Shown here one piece after another: positions 37,325 to 45,459 of a stretch of DNA of 64,000 nt. The stretch's first letter is position 1; each line of letters begins with the position of its first letter. The notes below the pieces were generated by a model. That model ran no database searches and had not been told where the DNA came from. It saw only the letters and a program-made list of their open reading frames with translations. A program made the position numbers and the translations under genes. This DNA comes from Alcaligenes faecalis (GTDB lineage: Bacteria; Pseudomonadota; Gammaproteobacteria; Burkholderiales; Burkholderiaceae_B): contig NZ_CP031012.1 in assembly GCF_009497775.1 (NCBI RefSeq), positions 620,001 through 684,000 of the forward strand. Direction: 5' to 3'.

Positions 37325-40060
37325 CTATCCCCATGCGGCACTCATGAGCGTTACCAGATCACGCCGCGATAGCACTTCGGTGAATTCGCGCCAATCCTTT
37401 TCCGGCGGCATCATCGTGCCGGTATAGCGCAAGTCGAAGCCAGTCGCGGCTTTCTGGGCGTTGATGTACTCATCCAAGCGCTCGCCGAGTGTTTCGATAT
37501 CGTCGATCCACTCGTCCTTGATGGTGTCCGGCAGCGAACCAAAGAGGTCGTAGCGGTTCTTCATGCGCTCGGACAGACGCTCGTAGATTTTTTCGTCCAC
37601 GGTCTGCTCGAACACCAGGTTCAGCATGTCCACGGTTTCGCGTCGCTGGCCGAAGCGTTTGATGCGCCCAATGCGCTGTTCGAGCCGCGTGGGGTTCCAC
37701 GGCAGATCGACGTTGATCAGCGTGCCCAAGGTCTGCAAATTCAAACCCTCGCACGCGGCATCGGTGGCCACCATCACACGAATCTGGTGCTCGGCCACCA
37801 TGCGCTTCAAGGTTTCGCGCTCGACGCTCACGCTGTCGCCACGCTGGTACAGGCGGCTACGGCCCGCGCCTGCGTACAGGCCGACCGCTTCTTCCGGGTA
37901 GCGCGCCGCCAGCGAATCTGCCAGCCACTTCGCCGTGTCGTAGTACTGGCTGAAGATGATGACACCCAATTCCAGCCACTTCTCCTTGTCGAGAAAGTGA
38001 ACGACAGCCTCCATCTTCGGATCGACTTGCAGCCGCTCCAGCCGGACAATCAGCCGTTGCAGGACTTCGATTTCCTCGCTTGTCTCGACCTTGATGTCGG
38101 CTTCCTGCTCTTCGTCTTCCTCGTGCTCGGCACTGCCTTGCAGTAAGCGCCGCGCTGTCGCCAAGCCCGCGTGGATGCTGGAGCAAATGCGTTGCTCCAT
38201 CAAGTTCTTCATGAAGCCGCTGCCCTTGCCGCGCTTGGCCAGCGCTTTGCCAAAGGCACGGGCTTCGCCATAAGCCTGCCGGAAGTCTTCCGACGTGCGC
38301 AGCGCCTTGCCTTCAAACAAGGCGTCGAAGGCGCGTTGTTCCGAGACTTGCTCGCGTTCGGGGTGAACGTCCACGGCCACACGCGCCAGCAGCCCCGCAT
38401 CTTCAAGCTGCTGGCGTTTGCGTAGCACGACATGACGTACCAGCGGGTTCTCGCGCTGGAACAGTGTTGCCCCGGCGATACGGCGTCCCAGTTCCTCCTC
38501 CAGAATCTCCCGCGTTTCTTCCGTCAGATCGGCCAGCGAACGGTTGGTTTGCCACTCCCCGTTCTGCAATCCCAAGTCTTGCCGGATAGCGGAGAACAAA
38601 CGTCGGGCACGAGGCTCACTGGTTGATTCCATGCGCGGAAGTGGCGAGCGCAACAGTTCCCACGCATGGGTGAGCGATTCCACCTCCATGCGGCCCGCAA
38701 GAATGTCGAGCACTTCGTCGGGTCGGTGCCACGGCGCTAAGTCGTGGCCGAGCACGAAACGGCCTGGGCCTTGGTGCAAGATACCCAGCAAGTCCCATAG
38801 ATCGGCCGGGTTGGTCTGGATCGGCGTGGCCGTGCCCAGCAGCACATGATCGGCACGCGCGGCTATCTCACGCATAAAAGCCAACAGCTCGTTCGGCGTT
38901 CCGGCTTCCTTGCCAAAGCCCTGGCGGGTTCTGGCTTTGTGCGCTTCGTCCAAGATCACGACACCGAAGCGCATTCCAAGCAGGTGCTGCTTCTCCAGCG
39001 AGTCGCGCATCATCAAGCCGGTGGAGACAATGCCGATGCGCAACGGGCAATGCGCTATTTGCTCGCGCCCGGCGGGCGACAGTACTCGCTCGTCAGCATC
39101 CAGCCAGACTTTGCCAACGGTATCCCAACGGGCGGTCGGGATGCCCAGCTTGTCCAGCATCTCGGTCTGCCATTGTTCGGTCAATGTGGCCGGGGCAAAG
39201 ATAACGACTGGGCGGCGTGGCCCATTGTCTTTGTCAGATAACAGGCAGAGCGTCAGTGCAGCTGTCGCCAGCGACAGCGTTTTGCCCAGCCCTACTTCGT
39301 CGGCTAACAGCAGGCGCACCGTACCGTGTAGCCGCTGATGACGCAGACATTCGGTCAGAAACCCTTGCTGCCACGGCTGTAACTGCTGGCCCTCTCGGTA
39401 GAGAGGCGACTCAATCAGCGCCGCAGGGGCAAGATTTTCGTTATCGTCGATTTCGACGAACTCGATCTCTCGCCGATAACCGCGCCGATGTACCTCGCGG
39501 ATCACTGCCTGAGGCAGTGGTTTTGCTGCGTTCCAGAGAAAGTCGAATTCTTCCTCGATCCACGCCACCCCCTCCGGGGACTCGTCCTCCCACAGGATTT
39601 CGTAGTGACGCTGCCAGCCGTTTCGCGTCTCGTTCATCGACCCGATGAAACCCAGCTTACGGCCATCAGCCAGGGTAATCACACCTGCCTTGCCGTGGAC
39701 AAAACCGCAGATGTCGTCCGGTGCTATCCGCACCGCCTGGCCGTGCTTGGCGAGGAAGGCGTCCAGCCGCCGATAGCGTTCGCGGTTCAGTAGTGCCTCG
39801 GCCTCCAGGGCGCGCTCGTTCCAGCGGCCCAGCATCTTGCTCTCGCGCAGTTGCGCCACCTTCAGGTCGTCTGGGTGGATGTCCACGTTGCAGACGATCT
39901 TGACCTCGGGGATGTGCTCCAGCGCCTCGCCAGCCACTTCGAACAACGAGCTGGTGAAGTAGCCCGCAATGCGCTTGTAGCTCTGCGCACCAGTCAGATG
40001 CTGCATCAGGAAGCTGGCATCCAGCCGATGGGTACGCGAAGAGAAGCGCCGGATGCTCAT
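37325..40060 (-). CDS. PLD-nuclease/SNF2-helicase fusion of the defence operon
   Basis: 911 residues. The N-terminal ~180 residues form one phospholipase D-type half-site with H122-x-K124 in GFVHGKAGVITLAD and the downstream GSMNET. A superfamily 2 SNF2/RapA-like helicase follows: LLADEVGLGKTLSLA (Walker A, ~252-264), VVILDEAHKAR (DEAH at 371), TATPIQTNP, then the second RecA domain with VIIFSQYYDTAKWLAD, ATDAACEGLNLQ and EQRIGRIKRFGQ. PLD/helicase proteins occur in several anti-phage systems. Last gene of the operon, 11 bases after the methyltransferase. Confidence 0.88.
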   Translation of the reverse strand: MSIRRFSSRTHRLDASFLMQHLTGAQSYKRIAGYFTSSLFEVAGEALEHIPEVKIVCNVDIHPDDLKVAQLRESKMLGRWNERALEAEALLNRERYRRLDAFLAKHGQAVRIAPDDICGFVHGKAGVITLADGRKLGFIGSMNETRNGWQRHYEILWEDESPEGVAWIEEEFDFLWNAAKPLPQAVIREVHRRGYRREIEFVEIDDNENLAPAALIESPLYREGQQLQPWQQGFLTECLRHQRLHGTVRLLLADEVGLGKTLSLATAALTLCLLSDKDNGPRRPVVIFAPATLTEQWQTEMLDKLGIPTARWDTVGKVWLDADERVLSPAGREQIAHCPLRIGIVSTGLMMRDSLEKQHLLGMRFGVVILDEAHKARTRQGFGKEAGTPNELLAFMREIAARADHVLLGTATPIQTNPADLWDLLGILHQGPGRFVLGHDLAPWHRPDEVLDILAGRMEVESLTHAWELLRSPLPRMESTSEPRARRLFSAIRQDLGLQNGEWQTNRSLADLTEETREILEEELGRRIAGATLFQRENPLVRHVVLRKRQQLEDAGLLARVAVDVHPEREQVSEQRAFDALFEGKALRTSEDFRQAYGEARAFGKALAKRGKGSGFMKNLMEQRICSSIHAGLATARRLLQGSAEHEEDEEQEADIKVETSEEIEVLQRLIVRLERLQVDPKMEAVVHFLDKEKWLELGVIIFSQYYDTAKWLADSLAARYPEEAVGLYAGAGRSRLYQRGDSVSVERETLKRMVAEHQIRVMVATDAACEGLNLQTLGTLINVDLPWNPTRLEQRIGRIKRFGQRRETVDMLNLVFEQTVDEKIYERLSERMKNRYDLFGSLPDTIKDEWIDDIETLGERLDEYINAQKAATGFDLRYTGTMMPPEKDWREFTEVLSRRDLVTLMSAAWG

Positions 40061-40071
40061 GGCTCAAGACC

Positions 40072-43000
40072 TCAGTCGCCGAAGCGCAGATTCTTGAGAC
40101 GCGCACCCAATACCTCGGCGGCAGAGCGCACCTCAGATTCGGGAGCTTTGCGCTCGATGAAGGCCAGCATGTCCACCAGCAGGGAGCGGACTTCCAGGAA
40201 ATCCGCCATCTCGGCTCGCAGTTGCTCGACGATGATCTGTGCTTCGGTGTCCTTAAGCAGCTGCTGCAGGGCAATGATGAGTTGTCCCAGCCGCGTCACG
40301 CCGATCTCAGTGGCATCTGTCAGATCGCGCGAAGCGTATTCGCTGACACGCTTGAGGCGTGCGTTGTTGGGCCGCATGTCGCCCATCACACGGGTGTAGT
40401 CCGTTACGCGGAAGGCCTTGGCGAAGTTCTGATAGTTGTCCAGTTTGCCCGCGCCTGCGGTTTCCATGTCCATCATCCGCAGTACAAATCGCTCGATGCC
40501 AGTGAGCTGGCCCCAGGCGTCGGCGGTGAGATCTTCGGGCACCAGCAGGCTGGATGCGGTTTCCGCTGCCTGCTGGACGATTTCGTCCACCACGGTCACT
40601 TCACCGCGTGCGCGCGGACGCAGAGCGAAGGTGGTGACGTCCTCATCTCCGATGCGTGTGTAGGCGGTCAGCACCTTGAGCGCAGCTGCATACCCAGCCA
40701 TCTGCAAGTCGGAGTCGCCCCACACCGGCTCACCGTGATGCGCTTCCACGGCGTCGTTCAGGTGCATCATGGTTTCGATCTGCCGCGCCACTTCTTGTCG
40801 TACTGCGGGCAGCAGGCGTTGCTTGAAGCCAGTGCGTTCGCCAGCCGCGCGCTTCTTGAGCATCAGGATGACGGTCCCCTGGACGTAGCCGCCTTTCTTG
40901 AGCTCAGACGTGGTTTCGGTGGCGATGTACCACGCTGCTACCACTTGCAGACCCGCAGCCCAGAAGATGCCGATCAGGTCGCCCCAGACGGTGGTGTCCT
41001 GATGCGTGAACATCACGCACTGCATGCCGTTGTCGGGCATATGCTCGGTCATCCCCTTGTAGGCAGCGACCATGCCGCGCCTAAAGTCTTCTCCGGAGCC
41101 TTTGACCGCAAGCGCACGACGCGAATCCCACACCCAATCGTCGAAGGGCTTGGGAGGGTTCTTACGCAGCCAAGCAATGAAGAATTCGGTAATTTCCTCG
41201 TAGTTCACTGCATCGGCATATGGTGGGTCAGTAATGAAAATATCTTGTTCTTGGGTTAGTTCATGGCTAGGTGCGCAAACCACAGACGCGTTTGTACGCA
41301 CCGGCGCATTTTTATAGTTCTGCACAAAGCTGTGATCAAAGAAAGACCTGTTTGCCCAGTTGTAGAGGGTGTTTAACGCCTGATTTGAGAATACGTTAGA
41401 CGTAAAATCGCTGCCACCACCGGATGAATACCTCACAATCCAGCGCGACAGTTTTGAGCAGAAATCAAGCGTTCCGCAAAGCTCCGGAACCAACTCGGGC
41501 TCGCCAATATGTTTTCGCAGTAAAGCCAACTTAAGAAGATCTCTCGGCGAAAACATGTGATGCCAGTGCGTCCAGCCGCGCTCACGGATTGGTTGCTCGG
41601 TGTTGTAGCCCGGTTCTATGGCCATGTCCGGCACCAAGCCTTCATCCTGCCAGCGACTCAGATTCTCAGCGAGGAGCTTTTCAATTGCCCGTTCGTGCTC
41701 GAGGTCAGCTTGGGTAGGTGCAGCAAAGTACGTCTCCTGCCTTCCGGCGTGCAGTGTGTCCTTGGTAATCCACTGGATCGCGTACAGTCGCTCCTGAAAT
41801 GTGTCGTCTGGGCGCGGTTTGAAATCACTCTTCTCCCAAAGGCGCAGACGGTTGCCAGTGCTGCCATCTTCCTTTCGATAATCACCACGTAGGGTTTTGA
41901 TTGAAGTGCGATAGGTTTTGCCTTCAAGCTCATAGACCATATCGCCGTCAGAAACAGTTCCCTTTTGCGCCGCATCAAGTGCAGACGCAGATACGCCAAA
42001 CTCCAACTCAATATCGAATCGCTTAAGCTCAGAATTCGGCATGAGTTTGGCAACAACCCGTTGCCGTGGTGAGACAACCCAGCTTGGTGCTAAAGGAACA
42101 AGCCAGCCTGTTTCAGGACACTTTGCTTCAAGGCAGTAAAGGTAGGCCTTTATCCGATTGCCTTGTTCGTCATGCTCGAAGCCAAGATCGGTGATTTCTT
42201 TGTCTACTGCCTTGGCAACCTCACGCTGAAGTTTTTCTATTTCTGTCTGTCGCTTGGGTGAAGCGCCGATGATGTTCAACGCCCCCCAAGTCAGCATGCA
42301 GGCAATGGGGTTGAGGTCTGAGGCATAGACATCGCAGCCGATGCGCGCGGCCTCGAACGGGATGGAGCCGCCCCCCGAGAAGGTGTCACCTACGCGTGGA
42401 CGATGGCCGTAACGCAGGATGCCCAGTTGCTCCACCAGCTCTGAGATAGATCTCACGTTCACGCCCAAATGGGCGTAGTGGCGATTGACCTCTGCCCAAA
42501 CTGGGGCATACAGCCATTCCTGATCCAACTCTTCCGGACGCTTGCCGAGACTGGCTTTTTCCTCGTAGCTGGCACAGGTGGCCAGCAACTTGCGATAGAT
42601 CACCAGCTTCTCGTCGTCACTCAGGCTGCGCTGCCAGCGCAGAGAAATGCCTTCTGCATCGGCGTCAAGTGGAAAGCGCATCCAGCGAACATCTCCACCT
42701 GTGACATCACCTCGCCTGAGCGTGGCCTTAAAGTAGTCCCATGGATTGTCGAGCTGGATTCGTGCGGCAATCTCAGCTGGCGATACGGCGTTGCCAACCA
42801 GCGCGCGGCGTGCCAGGCCTTCATCGTCGAAAGCCATGAGCTTTTCAAAAAGAACAAGATCTGCTTCCGCATCATTGGTTGGCGGCAGAAGGCTGCCCAG
42901 CACAACGGCCCGCACCAGGATTAGCGGTTTGCGGCCTTTCCAGAACGACCCAAGCGCAGTCAGTGTCTGGCCCGGTCCTGCTTTGCGCTCCTTTTGTGCC

Positions 43001-43092
43001 TCGAACGACACTTTCTGCGCCGGGAAAACCGTTTCGATCAGCGCGGGCGCATCTTTGAGTGCCAATGGCGTGAGGGTTGTTGTTTTTTGCAT
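40072..43092 (-). CDS. DUF1156 adenine-type DNA methyltransferase
   Basis: 1006 residues from the ATG at 43092. SAM-binding motif I VGDTFSGGGSIPFEAARIG (~235) and GCDVYASDLNPIA precede catalytic motif DPPYADAVNYEE (~622), the amino-methyltransferase DPPY type, with the very long insert between them that is typical of DUF1156 proteins. A TTG at 43110 overlapping the darG stop (TTGA) is an alternative start. Likely marks self DNA for the defence system, or modifies phage DNA. No separate specificity subunit is seen, so recognition must be in this protein or its partners. Confidence 0.88.
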   Translation of the reverse strand: MQKTTTLTPLALKDAPALIETVFPAQKVSFEAQKERKAGPGQTLTALGSFWKGRKPLILVRAVVLGSLLPPTNDAEADLVLFEKLMAFDDEGLARRALVGNAVSPAEIAARIQLDNPWDYFKATLRRGDVTGGDVRWMRFPLDADAEGISLRWQRSLSDDEKLVIYRKLLATCASYEEKASLGKRPEELDQEWLYAPVWAEVNRHYAHLGVNVRSISELVEQLGILRYGHRPRVGDTFSGGGSIPFEAARIGCDVYASDLNPIACMLTWGALNIIGASPKRQTEIEKLQREVAKAVDKEITDLGFEHDEQGNRIKAYLYCLEAKCPETGWLVPLAPSWVVSPRQRVVAKLMPNSELKRFDIELEFGVSASALDAAQKGTVSDGDMVYELEGKTYRTSIKTLRGDYRKEDGSTGNRLRLWEKSDFKPRPDDTFQERLYAIQWITKDTLHAGRQETYFAAPTQADLEHERAIEKLLAENLSRWQDEGLVPDMAIEPGYNTEQPIRERGWTHWHHMFSPRDLLKLALLRKHIGEPELVPELCGTLDFCSKLSRWIVRYSSGGGSDFTSNVFSNQALNTLYNWANRSFFDHSFVQNYKNAPVRTNASVVCAPSHELTQEQDIFITDPPYADAVNYEEITEFFIAWLRKNPPKPFDDWVWDSRRALAVKGSGEDFRRGMVAAYKGMTEHMPDNGMQCVMFTHQDTTVWGDLIGIFWAAGLQVVAAWYIATETTSELKKGGYVQGTVILMLKKRAAGERTGFKQRLLPAVRQEVARQIETMMHLNDAVEAHHGEPVWGDSDLQMAGYAAALKVLTAYTRIGDEDVTTFALRPRARGEVTVVDEIVQQAAETASSLLVPEDLTADAWGQLTGIERFVLRMMDMETAGAGKLDNYQNFAKAFRVTDYTRVMGDMRPNNARLKRVSEYASRDLTDATEIGVTRLGQLIIALQQLLKDTEAQIIVEQLRAEMADFLEVRSLLVDMLAFIERKAPESEVRSAAEVLGARLKNLRFGD

Positions 43093-43106
43093 TCCCTGAT
43101 GAATCC

Positions 43107-44165
43107 TCAATGGGCCGAAGCCACGTCAGGTGACAGCCAGCCGTGGGAGCGCAGCCGCTCTTCGGCAATGGCAAGCTGGCGCGGGGTGAACTGCTGCTTG
43201 CGTGCGTTCCAGCTGTAGACCTGACGTTCTACGCTCTCGTGCTGTGTGGCACCCTCGCGGCTCATCACCCAATGCACTGTGGCCAGGAGTTCTAGTCCGT
43301 AAGGCGACTCGAAGCCCTCGACCAGCTTGGTTACGCGCTCGAAACGGGCGCGGCTGATGTCGTGTTGATCCAGATAATCCTTGGCGTCTTCCACCGCACC
43401 GGGCACCAGCGTGAGCGGCTTGTCCGGCGCATCGCCGCCGTCGGCATAGCCCGCGATCAAATGGCCTTCCACCACCTTCAGCACATGGCGCAGGTTCTCG
43501 GCATAAGGGCCATAGTGATGCTTGACGTATTGGAGGCGCAGCGGCTCACCAGCCTCCTGCATGAAGTACATCAGCTTGTGGACTTCCAACAGGGTGACAA
43601 AGGGGTCAAGCAGGCCGCCAAGATAGCGCTGCATCAGTTCCACCAAGGCGGCGCGACCCGCCGTCATCTTGGGTACCTCGCGCACGTGTGCCATCTTGTC
43701 GTTGGCAGGGGCTCCCTTGGGCTCAAACACCAGCACGCGCACGTCGGCAAGCTTTGCCAGTGCGCGCTCGATGCGTGGGCGCACCTCGTTCCAGTCCAGC
43801 CCGCCCAGGCCTGCGCCCAGCGGCGGGATGGCGATGGAGCGAATGCCCTTGTCGCGGATGACATTGACCAGATCGACAAGGCCCGCATCGATGTCTTCAA
43901 TACGGCTCTTGCCGCGCCAGTGGCGCTTGGTCGGGAAGTTGATAATGAAGCGCGGCAATGTGAGCTGCCCCGTCTCAAAAACGAACATGTGGCCAGGCTG
44001 CACAGCTTCGCGTTTGCAGGCGGCCTCGTAAGCCTTGAAGTTTTCGGGGTAGACGTTCTTGAACTGCAAGGCGATGCCACGCCCCATCACGCCGACGCAA
44101 TTGACGGTGTTGACCAGTGCGTCGGCCTCACACTGGAGGATGTCGCCCGAGGTGTACTCGATCAT
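43107..44165 (-). CDS. darG: DarG-type macrodomain antitoxin
   Basis: 352 residues. The N-terminal macrodomain (~1-155) has GDILQCEADALVNTVNC, GVMGRGIALQFK and SIAIPPLGAGLGGLDW, matching DarG, which removes ADP-ribose from thymidine in DNA. The C-terminal part (~170-352) includes HKLMYFMQEAGEP and VKHHYGPYAENLRHVL, a pattern resembling Panacea/DUF4065-type antitoxin domains; in DarG this region also binds and blocks DarT. It is 18 bases after darT with ribosome site GAGAGGAG. Confidence 0.93.
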   Translation of the reverse strand: MIEYTSGDILQCEADALVNTVNCVGVMGRGIALQFKNVYPENFKAYEAACKREAVQPGHMFVFETGQLTLPRFIINFPTKRHWRGKSRIEDIDAGLVDLVNVIRDKGIRSIAIPPLGAGLGGLDWNEVRPRIERALAKLADVRVLVFEPKGAPANDKMAHVREVPKMTAGRAALVELMQRYLGGLLDPFVTLLEVHKLMYFMQEAGEPLRLQYVKHHYGPYAENLRHVLKVVEGHLIAGYADGGDAPDKPLTLVPGAVEDAKDYLDQHDISRARFERVTKLVEGFESPYGLELLATVHWVMSREGATQHESVERQVYSWNARKQQFTPRQLAIAEERLRSHGWLSPDVASAH

Positions 44166-44183
44166 GGCTGTGCTCCTCTCATT

Positions 44184-44834
44184 TCAGTAATACCAATTCG
44201 GCAAGACTTCGACCGTGGGCCGGTGTCCGTGTGCCGGAAGGGCGTTGACGACTTGCCGATAGACGTTGGCGGATTGAACGCCGATGCGTTCGACCAAGTG
44301 CCACGGAAAGCGCTGCTCCAGCAGGAACTCGGCTTGCTTGCCTTCTTTCAGACCGCCACCCCAGTTGCTTGCCTGCACCGCCGTCCAGTTGATTTCACCA
44401 AGGCGCGCCAGATCATTGCGGTCTTCAAAAAAATACGATCCGGCGTTGGATAGCGTGAACGCCCAACGCGCAGGTTGTGCGTTGGCCCAGGCCACAACTG
44501 CGCCCAAATCCGCCTGCAAGTGGATGATGGGCGTTTGCCCGCCTTGATAGGTCAGCTCTGCATTGCGCCGATGGATCAAATAAAGCATCACCGACCGTGG
44601 GCAAAAATAAAACGGCACGCAGGCACCGACGAACAAGCCTGGGTGGCTTGCGAGCTGAAGCTCGGTCAAACGGCGCTGTTTGATGTGGTTCATGCCAACC
44701 ATCGTTCCGCCCAGTGCCTGTGCTTGAACCAAGGTGTCCGACAACAGCCCACCTGCCGCGACGATGGAGGGCAGACGATCCACATGGGCAATGTGGTAAA
44801 TCTTGGGCTGCGGCGGCACGAGCACGGCGTTCAT
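44184..44834 (-). CDS. darT: DarT-type DNA ADP-ribosyltransferase toxin
   Basis: 216 residues of the DarT (DUF4433) family, which uses NAD+ to ADP-ribosylate bases of single-stranded DNA. Diagnostic features: KIYHIAHVDRLPSIVAAGGL (NAD site), MNHIKQRRL (~48-56), PFYFCPRSVMLYLI (~74-87) and the catalytic Glu169 in GKQAEFLLEQRFP. All appear intact, so the toxin should be active and to need DarG. Its ATG overlaps the stop of the DUF3780 gene (ATGA), tying toxin translation to the defence operon. Toxin-before-antitoxin order is as in known darTG loci. Confidence 0.93.
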   Translation of the reverse strand: MNAVLVPPQPKIYHIAHVDRLPSIVAAGGLLSDTLVQAQALGGTMVGMNHIKQRRLTELQLASHPGLFVGACVPFYFCPRSVMLYLIHRRNAELTYQGGQTPIIHLQADLGAVVAWANAQPARWAFTLSNAGSYFFEDRNDLARLGEINWTAVQASNWGGGLKEGKQAEFLLEQRFPWHLVERIGVQSANVYRQVVNALPAHGHRPTVEVLPNWYY

Positions 44835-45457
44835 AGTGCTTCGTCTCCAAACAGGCCCAATGAGGCCTGTGTGGCTTCCTGCTCAGACTTGCCACGTCGA
44901 GCACGAGGAGCAAGCAGTTCACTCTGCGCGACATCGCCCAAGGCATGCTTGAGCGCTGCGCGCCAGCCCTTGCCCCCGTCCATCACGCCGCCGGTGCTCA
45001 TGGCAGTCATGCCGAACAGCCACCAGCGCTCTTCCGGGCGCAACGCCAGCCAGTTGCGCACAGCCACCGGAATTTTCTCCATCTCCATCTGCTCGACGGC
45101 CCAGGCCAGTATGCACAACTCCTTGCCGAGCAAGCGATCCACTGGGTTGTCGCCGACCTTCCACGCACCCGGCTTGATGCCATGCGCAGCCAGACGAGCG
45201 TTGAAGGCTCGTTGAACCTCGGCGCGGATGGCGGTCCAGCGCGGGCGGTCCAGCAGAACGCGGTCAATCACCGCGTTGTCGTTGCTTGCAGACTGCAAGC
45301 CGAGGTGTTCACTGATCTGAACTTTGCCCGTGCTGGCCTTGGGAATGACGACATTGAAGTGATGAGGATCAGAAGTCGCAGGCATGCCAAACCCCAGCGT
45401 GTGCAGCACTTGCGCACGCACCTTGGACGATGGTGTGTTACCTGCAACTTTGGCCAT
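44831..45457 (-). CDS. DUF3780 protein of the defence operon
   Basis: 208 residues, no transmembrane segment or known catalytic motif. Recognisable stretches are FGMPATSDPHHFNVVIPK at the start, KVGDNPVDRLLGKELCILAW in the middle and RNWLALRPEERWWLFGMTA. It matches the DUF3780 family found next to DUF499 and DUF1156 proteins in putative phage-defence loci. The gene lies 2 bases after the DUF499 gene and overlaps darT, so it is probably made in balance with both. Function unknown; a partner of the ATPase is the simplest guess. Confidence 0.8.
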   Translation of the reverse strand: MAKVAGNTPSSKVRAQVLHTLGFGMPATSDPHHFNVVIPKASTGKVQISEHLGLQSASNDNAVIDRVLLDRPRWTAIRAEVQRAFNARLAAHGIKPGAWKVGDNPVDRLLGKELCILAWAVEQMEMEKIPVAVRNWLALRPEERWWLFGMTAMSTGGVMDGGKGWRAALKHALGDVAQSELLAPRARRGKSEQEATQASLGLFGDEAL

Positions 45458-45459
45458 CC

